Below, one piece after another: positions 46,552-56,180 of a DNA stretch of 64,000 bases. Positions within the stretch are counted from its first letter, which is position 1, and every line of letters begins with the position of its first letter. The notes beneath the pieces were generated by a model, which did no database searches, was not told the origin of the DNA, and saw nothing but the letters and a program-made list of their open reading frames with translations. The translations under genes were made by a program, and so were the position numbers. Origin of the DNA: Hahella sp. GTDB taxonomy: Bacteria; Pseudomonadota; Gammaproteobacteria; Pseudomonadales; Oleiphilaceae. Location: assembly GCA_028280065.1 (NCBI GenBank), contig JANQMN010000004.1, positions 62,001 to 126,000 on the forward strand, in the 5' to 3' direction.

Positions 46552-47406
46552 TCATCCAGGTAACGGAATATACTCTTCGTCATCGCCTGGAATCGTAGGA
46601 AACTGCCCGTTACTCCAGCGGTTTCTGGCTTCTTCGATCTTGTCCCTGGAGTAGGCGACAAAATTCCAGTGAATGAGCGGTTGCCTGGTGAACTTTTCGC
46701 CGCCCAACAGAAAATACCGGCTATTTTCCACTGTTTCGATCTGCTCTTCATCGTCCAGCACCACAAATTTGCCCGCCGAAAACCGTTCTGCGCCAATTTG
46801 CAGTTGCCCACTAATGACGTAAACCGCCGTTTCATGATCCCCGCAAGGACGCTCGACCACGGCGCCTTGTTCGGTAATCGCATCCAAATAGAACATAGGC
46901 GAATAGGTCTTGACCGGCGAAGAACGACCGAATGCCTCTCCGGCGATGAGCCGCATGAGAATCTTCTCCCGGAAGATGTACGGCAAATGGGCGCGATTGA
47001 CATGTTGAAAGCTGGGCTCCATTTCCGTTTTGTCCTCGGGAAGCGCCACCCAGCATTGCAAACCGTTGAGTGTATGGTCACTGCCGCGTACTTCAATCGT
47101 CTCCCGCTCGCTATGGACAATTCCTTTACCGGCGGTCATCCAGTTTACATCCCCTGGGAGTATCTCCTGAATCGAACCCAGGCTATCGCGATGCAACATG
47201 CTGCCTGCCATGAGATAGCTGATGGTCGCCAAACCGATATGCGGGTGGGGCCTGACGTTCATTCCGATACCGGCGGGAAATTCCGCCGGTCCCATATGGT
47301 CGACAAAGATAAATGGCCCGACCATCGCCTGCTTGACGCTGGGCAGTATCCTCGATACGGAGAATCCCCCAAGTTCTTTGGTTTTTGCTTCAATGATTCG
47401 AGCCAT
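46552..47406 (-). CDS. pirin family protein
   Basis: 284-residue cupin protein of the pirin family, from the ATG at 47406 with a strong AAGGAGG box. Pirins are non-haem iron proteins; some act as quercetin 2,3-dioxygenases. The metal ligands are visible in NVRPHPHIGLATISYL and KGIVHSERE, with the family segment PGDVNWMTAG between them. It lies 22 bases downstream of a second pirin gene and upstream of antiporter operon 2 on the same strand. The natural substrate is unknown. Confidence 0.88.
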   Translation of the reverse strand: MARIIEAKTKELGGFSVSRILPSVKQAMVGPFIFVDHMGPAEFPAGIGMNVRPHPHIGLATISYLMAGSMLHRDSLGSIQEILPGDVNWMTAGKGIVHSERETIEVRGSDHTLNGLQCWVALPEDKTEMEPSFQHVNRAHLPYIFREKILMRLIAGEAFGRSSPVKTYSPMFYLDAITEQGAVVERPCGDHETAVYVISGQLQIGAERFSAGKFVVLDDEEQIETVENSRYFLLGGEKFTRQPLIHWNFVAYSRDKIEEARNRWSNGQFPTIPGDDEEYIPLPG

Positions 47407-47428
47407 ACTGTTTCCTCCTTCCGCTAAT

Positions 47429-48151
47429 TTAGTGATGCCGTTGCTTGCCCCACATATCAAAGACAAGCACTTCCGCATTATTCAAGGTCGACAGTTGTAA
47501 AGTACCGGCCGCCTCGATACCGACGCCGTCACCTTCCTTCAACTGATTGCCATTCAGAGTCAACTCCCCCTTTACTACCTGTACCCAGGCTATGCGTCCT
47601 TCTTCGAGGGTATACTCCTGCTGCGGAAGTTCTCCATCCGCGGCAAGGCGACCGGCAAACAGCAAAACGTCCTGATGGATGGTTACAGAGCCTTCGCGCC
47701 CGTCCGGGCTCCCGACCAGCTTGAAGCCGGTTTCCCCGGCGTTCGTGTAAAAACTCTTCTGCTCGTAGCCGGGCTTGAGACCGGGTTGCTCCGGCTGAAT
47801 CCAGATCTGCAGGAATCTTACCGGATCCGTACCGGATGCATTGTATTCGCTATGGCGAATTCCCGTACCCGCCGTCATCCGCTGTACTTCACCGGGAACA
47901 ATCACCGACCCCTTGCCAATGCTGTCCTTGTGTTCCAGGCCACCTTCCACCACATACGAAATAATTTCCATATCGGAGTGCCCATGGGTCGGAAAACCGC
48001 CCCCGGGGGCAACCCGGTCATCATTGATCACACGCAGCGGGCCGAATCCCATGAAGCGGGGATCATAGTAATGACCAAACGAAAAAGTATGGTTGGAATT
48101 CAACCACCCAAAGTTGGCGACACCGCGTTCTTCTGCTCGACGAATATTCAT
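47429..48151 (-). CDS. pirin-like protein (YhhW-type)
   Basis: 240-residue pirin-like bicupin, closest in pattern to E. coli YhhW, a quercetin dioxygenase in vitro. The N-terminus MNIRRAEERG, HTFSFGHYYDP, and the metal-binding FPTHGHSDMEIISYV and GTGIRHSEYN are all present (two His in the first, His and Glu in the second). The C-terminal cupin half is present too. Together with the next gene it forms a pirin pair of different subtypes. The upstream 670 bases are intergenic and divergent from operon 3. Confidence 0.88.
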   Translation of the reverse strand: MNIRRAEERGVANFGWLNSNHTFSFGHYYDPRFMGFGPLRVINDDRVAPGGGFPTHGHSDMEIISYVVEGGLEHKDSIGKGSVIVPGEVQRMTAGTGIRHSEYNASGTDPVRFLQIWIQPEQPGLKPGYEQKSFYTNAGETGFKLVGSPDGREGSVTIHQDVLLFAGRLAADGELPQQEYTLEEGRIAWVQVVKGELTLNGNQLKEGDGVGIEAAGTLQLSTLNNAEVLVFDMWGKQRHH

Positions 48152-48820
48152 GGTAAGCCCTCCTGAACCTATTGAATGAAACTGGGTAAAAGCTTAATAG
48201 CAACCAGAATTGAAAACAATGCACGCAATATAAACATATTTGTCGCACAATTAGAGACAATAATAACTGCCTTCTTCCATGACCTACACCCTTTCAGGAG
48301 GGATTTAACGTGCGTTGTTTATTTAGCCAAAGCCTCGCACGGATATTCCAGATAACCGAACTCATCTGATCCGGACAGAGTGACGTATTGAGCCTCACTA
48401 CCCTTAATAGGAGCGTTAAAATTATGTCGATAGTTGTTGAACTATTTTTGCTGGTAACGCCGACCTCTGCGTGCACTTTGGCTTACGTGGCAGAAAAGCG
48501 GTCAGTTCGCCGATGTTAGTACCAACCAGGTTTATCCGTTTCACCCAACGCGCCGTGGCGCGCTAAATCCAGGATCCAGTCTGCGTTGATAGCCGGTTGT
48601 TTAGATCTTCAATTGCATTCGAATCATGAACATTCGGCTATAGTATAAAAACTCTGACATGTTTGGTTACAAGGGGAAATCTTCCTATACTTCGCCCTCC
48701 AAAAGTTTCTATACTTCTCCCCTTTGCATGGGTATACGCGGTCTGTACGAACAATGATCACTTTTTATCTGGCCGTTCGGATTACTCATTTTTTAACTGG
48801 TCTTACTTAGGGAGACACCG
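48152..48820. promoter_or_regulatory. long divergent intergenic region between pirin pair and operon 3
   Basis: No conventional gene is supported. Two imperfect direct repeats, TTCCTATACTTCGCCC (48682-48697) and TTTCTATACTTCTCCC (48706-48721), lie about 100 bases before the operon 3 start and could bind a regulator. Two very short frames with ribosome-binding-like sequences exist: GTG at 48310 (19 codons, after AGGAGGG) and ATG at 48424 (31 residues, hydrophobic start, after TAGGAG). Neither can be called a gene from sequence alone. Confidence 0.4.
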
Positions 48821-51115
48821 GTGCTTGTAGTGTTGATTGCGATCGTGGCAACCGCCTGTATCGCGCCGCTTTGGACCCACCGATGGCAGCTTCCCCGGAG
48901 CTGGCTGGCAACGATGCCCGCGGCCTGTTTTGTGCTTTGCCTGAGCTGGTGGCCGGAGGTGAACGCCGGCGCGGTTATTTTACAGTCTTGGGCCTGGATG
49001 CCATCCATCGGACTCTCCCTGTCGTTTTTCATAGACGGCCTGTCGTTGCTGTTTCTGTTGCTCATTACCGGTATCGGCACCTTCATCGCGCTTTATGCCA
49101 GCAGTTATCTGAAAAACCATACCGATGAAGGCCGTTTCTTGTTCTGGCTGTTCCTGTTCATGGCCTCCATGCTCGGCCTGGTGGCGTCTGACAACCTTCT
49201 GGCCATGTTTGTATTCTGGGAACTTACCAGCATCACCTCCTACATGCTGATCGGGTTTCACCATGAATCCGAAAAGTCCCGCAAACTGGCGTTACAGGGG
49301 CTATTTATAACGGTAGGCGGAGGTCTGCTGCTGATGACCGGGTTTATTATGCTCGGCAGTTTAGCGGGTACCTACGAGTTGTCAGAAATCGTCCAGCTCT
49401 CAATTACCGACCAAAGTCCGTTCGTCGATGCCATGTTGGTATTTATTCTGATAGGCGCTTTCACCAAATCCGCGCAGTTTCCCTTTCATTTCTGGCTCCC
49501 GAACGCCATGGCCGCACCAACGCCGGTATCAGCCTTCCTGCACAGCGCCACGATGGTGAAAGCCGGGGTATTTTTGATGGCGCGGTTGCACCCGACGTTC
49601 GCCGAACAGTCGCTGTGGTCAAGCGCGCAACTTTGGGCCGGCGCCGCCACTATGCTGCTCGGGGCTTGGATGGCGTATATCTCCACCGATCTGAAGAAGG
49701 TGTTGGCCTACTCGACCGTAATGGCGCTCGGCACCTTAACGCTGTTACTCGGCATTGGCACTGAATACGCCTTGATCGGCTTTGTCAGCTATCTGCTGGC
49801 GCATTCATTATACAAAGCATCATTATTCATGCTGGCGGGAGGTATTGACCACAGTACCGGCACCAAGGATCTGGCCCGGTTGCAGGGCTTGCGGGTCGCC
49901 ATGCCGATCACCTTCGTTCTGACTATCGTGGGTGCGCTCTCGTTGGCCGGCTTGCCGCCTTTGTTCGGATTTATCGGTAAGGAACTGTTGTTGGAGGCTG
50001 GCCTGGGAGCTGACCTTTGGGTGATTACAACGGTTGTCCTGGCGGCCGCACTGGTGGCGGGCGTATCGCTAACGCTGATCGTAAAGCCGTTTCTGGGGTC
50101 CCCCGTTTCCCTGCCTAAATCGCCTCACGAAGCATCGCCGGCCATGCTGGCAGGCCCATTAGTGCTGCTAACCTTGGCGGTGCTCTTCGGACTGTTTCCG
50201 TTTCTCGCCCAGGAAGGCCTGGTACGGACAGCCGTGCATGCCGTGGCCGGTTTCGAAATGGGGGTGACACTGAAACTCTGGCATGGCGTGAATACCGCCC
50301 TAGTATTGTCCGGACTATCGTTGCTGGCGGGCGCTCTTCTCATGGTTCTCTGGGTGCGCAGCCGACCGATGGCGCAGCTAACCTTGCGTTGGTCAGAGCG
50401 TTACGGACCGGAAAGCGGTTATTTCCGAATGATGGCGGGAATTGTCGGTTTTTCCGCCTGGCAAACAAGAATCATTCAAAATGGCCGGCTCGGCATTTAC
50501 ATGATCGTCCTGATTCTGGCGACATTAACGCCGGTGGCCTGGGTGTTGGTGGAATCGGTGGGCTGGCCCGGCTGGTTCGCTACACTGAATCCGACCATTT
50601 ACGAGTGGGCGATGGTCGCGCTGATGCTGGTATCCACGGCATTCGCTGTAATCACCCGCAGCCGCTTTGCCTCCATTATCAGTCTCGGCGCATTGGGTTT
50701 CTCGGTGGCGTTGATTTTCGTGCATTTCAGCGCTCCGGACTTGGGCATTACCCAAGTATTGGTGGAAACGCTCACGGTCTTATTACTGGTACTGGTGCTC
50801 ATCCGGGTACCGGGATTTGCCCGCTTTTCCAGCAAAGCCGAAGTGGCGCGAGACGCCGCCGTGGCGCTGTTTGCCGGATTTGTGCTGAGTTGGGTCGTAC
50901 TCGCCGCGCTATCCGTGCAGTGGGCGCCCAGCATTGCCGAATACTTTGTGGAGAACAGCTACGAACTGGGCAAAGGGCGCAACATCGTAAACGTCATTTT
51001 AGTGGATTTCCGAGCGCTCGATACATTGGGCGAGATTTTTGTGCTCGCCATCGCCGCATTAGGCGTTTATTCCATGCTGAAGTTAAGAGGAGGATCGGAC
51101 CGTGGCGAAACCTGA
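48821..51115 (+). CDS. mrpA: Mrp antiporter subunit A (operon 3)
   Basis: 764-residue MrpA. GTG start, with AGGGAGA about 7 bases upstream. The NuoL-like core has helix-5 Glu in [18 protein letters not shown] and helix-7 Lys in [19 protein letters not shown]. The C-terminal part carries the DUF4040-like [21 protein letters not shown] and the MbhE-like [20 protein letters not shown]. Unlike operon 2, the MrpB domain is a separate gene, so this is a seven-gene (group 1) system. MrpA works with MrpD as an antiporter module for Na+ (or K+) against H+. It overlaps mrpB by 14 bases. Confidence 0.93.
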   Translation: MLVVLIAIVATACIAPLWTHRWQLPRSWLATMPAACFVLCLSWWPEVNAGAVILQSWAWMPSIGLSLSFFIDGLSLLFLLLITGIGTFIALYASSYLKNHTDEGRFLFWLFLFMASMLGLVASDNLLAMFVFWELTSITSYMLIGFHHESEKSRKLALQGLFITVGGGLLLMTGFIMLGSLAGTYELSEIVQLSITDQSPFVDAMLVFILIGAFTKSAQFPFHFWLPNAMAAPTPVSAFLHSATMVKAGVFLMARLHPTFAEQSLWSSAQLWAGAATMLLGAWMAYISTDLKKVLAYSTVMALGTLTLLLGIGTEYALIGFVSYLLAHSLYKASLFMLAGGIDHSTGTKDLARLQGLRVAMPITFVLTIVGALSLAGLPPLFGFIGKELLLEAGLGADLWVITTVVLAAALVAGVSLTLIVKPFLGSPVSLPKSPHEASPAMLAGPLVLLTLAVLFGLFPFLAQEGLVRTAVHAVAGFEMGVTLKLWHGVNTALVLSGLSLLAGALLMVLWVRSRPMAQLTLRWSERYGPESGYFRMMAGIVGFSAWQTRIIQNGRLGIYMIVLILATLTPVAWVLVESVGWPGWFATLNPTIYEWAMVALMLVSTAFAVITRSRFASIISLGALGFSVALIFVHFSAPDLGITQVLVETLTVLLLVLVLIRVPGFARFSSKAEVARDAAVALFAGFVLSWVVLAALSVQWAPSIAEYFVENSYELGKGRNIVNVILVDFRALDTLGEIFVLAIAALGVYSMLKLRGGSDRGET

Positions 51116-51557
51116 GTTAGCCCATGCGGAAGCAGACAGCCTTATCCTGCGCACCGCCGCGCTGGTGATACTACCGCTGCAATTGGTGTTCTCGGTATTT
51201 TTGCTGTTGCGCGGCCACGATGAACCCGGCGGAGGATTCATCGGGGGACTGGTCGCCTCAGGGTCTTTAGCACTCTATCTCTACGCGTTTGACGTGCACG
51301 CGTTAAAACGCTTATTACGCGTATCGCCGAAGGATCTGCTGGCGGTCGGACTATTGCTGGGGCTGGCGGCGACCTTACCCTCAGTGTTTTTAGGAGAGGC
51401 GTTTTTCACCGCCCAGTGGCTGCAGCTGTCCCTGGGGGATAATCTGGTGAAGATCTCCACTGTGCTGGTGTTCGATATCGGGGTTTATCTGACGGTAGTC
51501 GGCACCTTGGTCACCATGCTTATCGCACTGGCGGAATCGCAACTGGAGGAGCAGTAG
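51102..51557 (+). CDS. mrpB: Mrp antiporter subunit B (operon 3)
   Basis: 151-residue MnhB/MrpB with four helices. GTG start within the mrpA 3' end, 8 bases after AGGAGG. The PGGGF loop is in [21 protein letters not shown], and the last helix is in [19 protein letters not shown]. The same segments occur fused at the end of the operon 2 A-B protein. The mrpC start follows 2 bases after its stop. Confidence 0.92.
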   Translation: MAKPELAHAEADSLILRTAALVILPLQLVFSVFLLLRGHDEPGGGFIGGLVASGSLALYLYAFDVHALKRLLRVSPKDLLAVGLLLGLAATLPSVFLGEAFFTAQWLQLSLGDNLVKISTVLVFDIGVYLTVVGTLVTMLIALAESQLEEQ

Positions 51558-51559
51558 AT

Positions 51560-51907
51560 ATGGAAGGAGTTATGGCGATTGCAATCGGGTTACTGTTTGC
51601 TGCGGCGTTTTATATGATGCTGCGCCGCTCTATCGTAAAACTGGTCATGGGGCTGATTATTCTCAGCAATGCCGCCAACTTGGTGATCTTTACTGTCGCG
51701 GGATTGACCCGAGGCGAACCGCCGTTTTTGGATGAGGCGACCAAGACCGCCGCCATTGGTGTTGCGGACCCGCTTCCGCAAGCGCTGATCCTTACCGCGA
51801 TTGTAATTGCCTTCGGGGTCCTGGCGTTTTCGGTGGTGCTCATTCATAGAGCGTATCAGGTAGTCGGAACCGACGATTTGGATCAGATGAAGGACACCGA
51901 TACGTGA
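51560..51907 (+). CDS. mrpC: Mrp antiporter subunit C (operon 3)
   Basis: 115-residue NuoK-like MrpC of normal length, with three helices: [37 protein letters not shown] and [21 protein letters not shown]. The [13 protein letters not shown] stretch is the family hallmark and is shared with the operon 2 copy. The mrpD GTG start overlaps its stop by 4 bases. Confidence 0.93.
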   Translation: MEGVMAIAIGLLFAAAFYMMLRRSIVKLVMGLIILSNAANLVIFTVAGLTRGEPPFLDEATKTAAIGVADPLPQALILTAIVIAFGVLAFSVVLIHRAYQVVGTDDLDQMKDTDT

Positions 51908-53400
51908 GTAACCTGCTGTTCCTTCCGATTGTCGTTCCATTATTGAGTGGCGCGCTCTGCCTGGCGTTCTGGCGCAGCGAGCGATGGCAGAAACGTATCA
52001 CGCTGGCGGGTACGTTGATCTATGCGCTGGTTAGCGTAAACCTGCTGCAGCGCACACTCGAAGAAGGCTATCTGGTGCTTCAGATGGGACAATGGCCCGC
52101 CCCGTTCGGCATCTCCCTGGTGTCCGATGTACTTAGCGCGATCATGATCGTACTGACCGGTGTCGTGTCGGTGGCCGGCACGCTATATTCCATGGCCAGC
52201 GTCCCTAATCGCCACATTCATTTCGGCTATTTTCCGTTGCTTCATTTTCTGCTGGTGGGGGTAAGCGGCGCTTTTCTGACAGGCGATATATTTAACCTCT
52301 TCGTCTGGTTCGAAGTCATGCTGTTGTCCTCATTCGGGTTGTTGACCTTAGGAGGCGAACGGGCGCAGATGGAAGGCGCTATCAAATACGTCACGATCAA
52401 CCTGTTTTCTTCGGCCATCTTCCTGACGGCCATCGGCCTGCTCTACGGTATGGCGGGATCGCTGAACATGGCCGATCTCGCGACCAAGCTAGCGGAGGCG
52501 GATAACGCCGGATTGGTAAACATACTGGCGTTGTTGTTTATGGCTTCCTTCGGAATCAAAGCCGGTGTTTTCCCCTTGTTTTTCTGGTTGCCGGCCTCCT
52601 ACCACACACCGCTGGTCGCAGTTTCAGCCGTTTTTGCCGGGCTGCTGACCAAGGTCGGGGTCTACGCACTGTACCGGGTCTTCAGTCTGCTGTTCATCAG
52701 CGACACCGATTTCACCCATACCCTGCTGCTGTGGATCGGGGTTCTGACGATGGTAACCGGGGTTTTCGGCGCGGCCGCTCAGTTTGAGTTCCGGCGCATC
52801 CTGTCGTTCCACATTATCAGCCAAATCGGCTATATGATTCTGGGACTGGCCCTGTTCACTCCGCTAGCGCTGGTTGGCGGTGTGTTTTACATCATGCACC
52901 ACATTCTGGTGAAGACTAACCTGTTTCTGGTAAGCGGACTGACCTACCGGCTTTTGGGCACCCACGAACTGCAAAAGATGGGTGGCGTATACCGGCACCG
53001 GCCTTGGCTGGCGGTCGGGTTTCTGGTTTCGGCGATGTCTCTGGCGGGTTTACCGCCACTATCAGGTTTCTTTGCCAAATTCGTGGTGATTCAGGCCGGT
53101 GTAGAAGCCTCGTCGTGGTGGGCAACCGGCTTTGCCTTACTGGTCGGACTGCTGACACTCTATTCCATGATCAAGATCTGGGCCGAAGTGTTTTGGAAGG
53201 CGCCGGAAGCAGCGGCAGGGCCCTTACTGACCGAGAAACCGCTGACGTTTTGGATGACATTACCGGTAATTCTACTGGCATTGATGACGGTTTCCATCGG
53301 TATCTGGGGGGAACCTTTGCTGCAAATCGCCCGTCTGTCGGCGGAGCAGCTATTGAATCCGGCCGGTTATATTGAAGCGGTTTTGGGAGTTCGGTCATGA
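51904..53400 (+). CDS. mrpD: Mrp antiporter subunit D (operon 3)
   Basis: 498-residue antiporter-like subunit. GTG start overlapping the mrpC stop. Helix-5 Glu is in [18 protein letters not shown] and helix-7 Lys in [35 protein letters not shown] and the helix-12 Lys in [12 protein letters not shown] follow. This is a complete canonical MrpD. Overlaps mrpE by 4 bases. Confidence 0.93.
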   Translation: MSNLLFLPIVVPLLSGALCLAFWRSERWQKRITLAGTLIYALVSVNLLQRTLEEGYLVLQMGQWPAPFGISLVSDVLSAIMIVLTGVVSVAGTLYSMASVPNRHIHFGYFPLLHFLLVGVSGAFLTGDIFNLFVWFEVMLLSSFGLLTLGGERAQMEGAIKYVTINLFSSAIFLTAIGLLYGMAGSLNMADLATKLAEADNAGLVNILALLFMASFGIKAGVFPLFFWLPASYHTPLVAVSAVFAGLLTKVGVYALYRVFSLLFISDTDFTHTLLLWIGVLTMVTGVFGAAAQFEFRRILSFHIISQIGYMILGLALFTPLALVGGVFYIMHHILVKTNLFLVSGLTYRLLGTHELQKMGGVYRHRPWLAVGFLVSAMSLAGLPPLSGFFAKFVVIQAGVEASSWWATGFALLVGLLTLYSMIKIWAEVFWKAPEAAAGPLLTEKPLTFWMTLPVILLALMTVSIGIWGEPLLQIARLSAEQLLNPAGYIEAVLGVRS

Positions 53401-53870
53401 CCGGCTTATTCTGGAATCTGTTGCTGGCAACCTGCTGGGTTTTCCTCACCGGCAGTTTCGAAGTACTAAATTATCTGTTCGGTTTCGTCATTGGATATCT
53501 GGTAATCGCGTTGGTGCACAATTTAGTACCGGCGCTACAGGACTACCCCCAACGGCTGCCGAGGTTCATCGCCTTTCTGGTGTATTTTTTCAGGCAATTG
53601 GTGTTATCGAATATTAAGGTTGCCTCCGACATTGTCACCCCGCCCTGGCATATGAAGCCCGGCGTCGTGAGTTTTAAACTGCTGGCCGAAACCGACCTTG
53701 AAATCACCTTAGTCTCAAACTTCATTTCATTAACCCCCGGAACCCTTGTACTGGATGTATCCGAGGACAAGACGACACTTTTTGTACATGCAATGTTTTT
53801 ACATGATGAAGACCAGGTGCAGGCCGATCTCCGCCAACTGGAACAACGGTTACTGCAGGTGATGAGGTAA
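53397..53870 (+). CDS. mrpE: Mrp antiporter subunit E (operon 3)
   Basis: 157-residue MrpE of normal length. It has an N-terminal helix pair (LLATCWVFLTG, NYLFGFVIGYLVIALV), then FIAFLVYFFRQLVLSNIKVASDI and NFISLTPGTLVLDVSEDKTTLFVHAM, the family core. It ends where mrpF begins (1-base overlap). It is clearly diverged from the operon 1 and 2 copies, so recent duplication of the operons is unlikely. Confidence 0.92.
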   Translation: MTGLFWNLLLATCWVFLTGSFEVLNYLFGFVIGYLVIALVHNLVPALQDYPQRLPRFIAFLVYFFRQLVLSNIKVASDIVTPPWHMKPGVVSFKLLAETDLEITLVSNFISLTPGTLVLDVSEDKTTLFVHAMFLHDEDQVQADLRQLEQRLLQVMR

Positions 53871-54148
53871 TGCCAATGTTTGAATGGGTAATCACGATTG
53901 TCTACTTGCTGCTGTCGATTTCGCTGCTACTGGGATTTTTGCGCTTGGCGAAAGGCCCCTCTCTACCGGATAGGGTCGTGGCGCTGGAGCTGATCGCCAG
54001 TATTGTGACGGGAATGGTCGGGGTCCACGCCATCGACACCGGCGTCAGCGCCTACCTCGACATCGCCATCGTACTGGCCATTACCGCGTTTTTGGCTGCT
54101 ATCGGCTTTGCCCGGTTTATTCAGGTGCGGGGTATGCAGGATGACTGA
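53870..54148 (+). CDS. mrpF: Mrp antiporter subunit F (operon 3)
   Basis: 92-residue MrpF with three helices and the motif GFLRLAKGPSLPDRVVALELIASIV. Two start codons are possible (53870 and 53876, MPMFEW); the first overlaps the mrpE stop. Overlaps mrpG by 8 bases. Confidence 0.92.
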   Translation: MPMFEWVITIVYLLLSISLLLGFLRLAKGPSLPDRVVALELIASIVTGMVGVHAIDTGVSAYLDIAIVLAITAFLAAIGFARFIQVRGMQDD

Positions 54149-54506
54149 GTTTTTCATCTCCCTGTTATTGCTGTTGGCCGCCGTGGTCATGCTGCTGGCA
54201 GCTATTGGCATGCTGCGTTTGCCCGATTTACCGACCCGGATGCACGCCACCACCAAATCCGGAGTGCTTGCGGTTATCTTCATCATGCTGGCAGTAGCCT
54301 TGTATTTCGAGCGCATGGACATTACCGCCCGGGTACTGGCGATCATCGTTTTTACGCTTATTACAGCACCGATCGCGGCCCACGCCATCGGACGGGCGGG
54401 ATACTTGTCCGGCGTTGAACTCTGGTCGCAAACAGTTCGCGACGATTTGAAAGACTATTACCACAATCATGACAAAGTCCACGAAGACGACTCGGCATCC
54501 ACCTAA
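54141..54506 (+). CDS. mrpG: Mrp antiporter subunit G (operon 3)
   Basis: 121-residue MrpG from the ATG at 54141; the open frame from 54108 only adds mrpF shadow. It has three helices, the core IGMLRLPDLPTRMHATTKSGVLAVI, and a charged C-terminal tail of about 30 residues (KDYYHNHDKVHEDDSAST). Last gene of the seven-gene operon; a weak hairpin follows. Confidence 0.92.
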   Translation: MTEFFISLLLLLAAVVMLLAAIGMLRLPDLPTRMHATTKSGVLAVIFIMLAVALYFERMDITARVLAIIVFTLITAPIAAHAIGRAGYLSGVELWSQTVRDDLKDYYHNHDKVHEDDSAST

Positions 54507-54551
54507 GCTGTTGGCATTAGGTCATCGTCACTGTTGCCCAAATATCAACAG

Positions 54552-54566
54552 AGCCTAGCGGAGGCT
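54552..54566 (+). terminator. weak candidate terminator after operon 3
   Basis: Inverted repeat AGCCT/AGGCT with the loop AGCGG, 45 bases after the mrpG stop, followed by TGCTAATCTT. The stem is short and the T-tract poor. Confidence 0.3.
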
Positions 54567-54682
54567 TGCTAATCTTCGGAGAGTAAGGCCATTTCCCGAT
54601 GAGACAAACCGGGATCGCTTGCCAATGATGCACCCCTTTCGGCTAACAAAGCTTCCCCGCCACACCTAGGCGATTTGCAGGC

Positions 54683-54715
54683 ATTAGCACTGTAAAGAAA
54701 AAAGAAAGTGCTAAT
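54683..54715. promoter_or_regulatory. CIRCE-like inverted repeat upstream of solute-binding gene
   Basis: Perfect 9-bp inverted repeat ATTAGCACT/AGTGCTAAT separated by 15 A-rich bases, 38 bases before the ATG at 54754. The half-sites match those of CIRCE, the HrcA operator (TTAGCACTC-N9-GAGTGCTAA), but the arms stand 4 bases further apart. No chaperone gene is present. Confidence 0.45.
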
Positions 54716-54753
54716 ATCTATACAGGGAAACGACTTTTTCACCTGTATGCCCG

Positions 54754-55524
54754 ATGACTAACGCAATCTACACCTTATTTGTCTTTTTAGGTATTGCTTC
54801 GCTTTCATGGTCGGAAGAACACCGGTCGTGCGACAAAATATTGGTAAACGGGTCGGACGCCTGGGAACCTATTATCTGGCGTAATGAAGATGGGCAAGCC
54901 GAAGGCATCCTGCTTGAGGTAACGCAAGAAGTCTTCACCATCCTAAACATCGAGCTGGAAATAGCCCGTCCCCTACCCTGGAAACGCCAGCTGCGTAGGC
55001 TAACGGAAGGTCGGCTGGACATGATCATGGGGGCATACTTCAGCGAGCAGCGGCAAAAGAAGTACCTTTATTCCGATCCCTTGCTCACAGAGGAAATACG
55101 GGTATTTGTGCATCCGGAAAAGTGGTTCGACTTTAAAACACTTGACGACCTGCGCGGAAGAACAGGCCTAAGACCGTTAGGCGGAAGCTACGGCACGGCA
55201 TTTGACCAGTTCGCACGAACCAACCCCAAACTGCAGGAACATCATGATGGGCAGGCATTGACCAACCTGATCGTCCAGCAACGGTTTGATTATGCAGTAT
55301 TTTCGTTATGGGACGGACTGATCAATGCCAGGAAACTAGCGGTTAGCAATAAATTTATACCACTGGAAAACAACGTGGCCGTAAACCAGGTACATTTTCT
55401 GTTTTCCCGCAAATGGCCCTGCACCGACCTCCTACCTGAGATCAACACTACCCTTTCCAAACTCAAATCCAATGGGACGATTAAAGCCATTCAAAAACGA
55501 TATCTTGAAAAGTTTGGCCTGTGA
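54754..55524 (+). CDS. periplasmic solute-binding protein family 3 (SBP_bac_3-like)
   Basis: 256 residues with an N-terminal signal peptide (hydrophobic to about residue 20, cleavage near SWS-EE). The body fits the amino-acid-binding type 3 fold: GILLEVTQEVFTIL, RLTEGRLDMIMGAYFSEQR and LSKLKSNGTIKAIQKRYLEKFG. It stands alone without ABC transporter genes; such orphan proteins often act as sensors or have lost the transporter link. The ligand is unknown. The ATG has no strong ribosome-binding site. A CIRCE-like palindrome lies just upstream. Confidence 0.75.
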   Translation: MTNAIYTLFVFLGIASLSWSEEHRSCDKILVNGSDAWEPIIWRNEDGQAEGILLEVTQEVFTILNIELEIARPLPWKRQLRRLTEGRLDMIMGAYFSEQRQKKYLYSDPLLTEEIRVFVHPEKWFDFKTLDDLRGRTGLRPLGGSYGTAFDQFARTNPKLQEHHDGQALTNLIVQQRFDYAVFSLWDGLINARKLAVSNKFIPLENNVAVNQVHFLFSRKWPCTDLLPEINTTLSKLKSNGTIKAIQKRYLEKFGL

Positions 55525-55651
55525 GGCTTGGGGGGGATTATCGAAAACGAGTCGTTTAATATTGCAAAGTAGGTCGTAGGGACTCGCAAACATTAGGCAA
55601 CATGATCCACATCATCATCGTTTTGTTTGTTTCGACTGTTTCGAAAATTCC

Positions 55652-55664
55652 GTATAAACTATAC
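55652..55664. promoter_or_regulatory. candidate toxin-antitoxin operator
   Basis: Inverted repeat GTATA-AAC-TATAC, 60 bases before the antitoxin start, in an AT-rich stretch suited to a promoter. Autoregulation by the HTH antitoxin is usual for such pairs but is not shown here. Confidence 0.35.
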
Positions 55665-55724
55665 AAACTTTATGCAAAAATAACCCAAACGATACAACGT
55701 AACAACCAAGTTAGGAACCCAGTC

Positions 55725-56180
55725 ATGACCTCTCAAAACGTCGTGCGTCTGCCTACACCAGGTGAAATTGAGCAGGCAAGAGAATCAAGTAAGACACTTT
55801 CTAAATATGCCAGCAATGATCGAGTACAAATGACATTGCGTGATAGCAATGGTGAGTCAGAAGATATTGTATTGCCTGGGCACACGCTACAAATTCTGCT
55901 TGATGTTTTGGCAGAAATGGCGAAAGGAAACGCTATCAGTTTAATTCCAAGGCACCAAGAACTTAGTACACAAGAAGCTGCCGATATCTTAAATGTGAGT
56001 CGCCCTTTCCTAGTTTCATTACTTGAGAAAGAAGAAATTCCATTTAGAAAAGTTGGCACTCATCGGCGAGTTCTTTTGTCAGACATTCTTCAATATAAAG
56101 ATCAGATTGATCGAAAGAGAGAGCAAACACTTGATAAGTTAGCGGCATACTCTCAAAGAAACGAAATGGGATACGAGTGA
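55725..56180 (+). CDS. HTH (excisionase-type) antitoxin
   Basis: 151 residues from the ATG at 55725, preceded by TTAGGA; the open frame from 55602 adds an AT-rich, unlikely N-terminus. The C-terminal half has an excisionase/MerR-like helix-turn-helix, ELSTQEAADILNVSRPFLVSLLEK, with the following EEIPFRKVGTHRRVLLSD wing. The N-terminal half is a short alpha/beta region that may bind the toxin. It overlaps the PIN-domain toxin by 4 bases. Base composition is visibly more AT-rich than the flanks, as for acquired modules. Confidence 0.8.
   Translation: MTSQNVVRLPTPGEIEQARESSKTLSKYASNDRVQMTLRDSNGESEDIVLPGHTLQILLDVLAEMAKGNAISLIPRHQELSTQEAADILNVSRPFLVSLLEKEEIPFRKVGTHRRVLLSDILQYKDQIDRKREQTLDKLAAYSQRNEMGYE

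Noticed and set aside
54683-54715. Heat-shock (HrcA) operator call
   Set aside because: The half-sites match CIRCE but the spacing is wrong and no chaperone gene is present, so I report only a CIRCE-like repeat.
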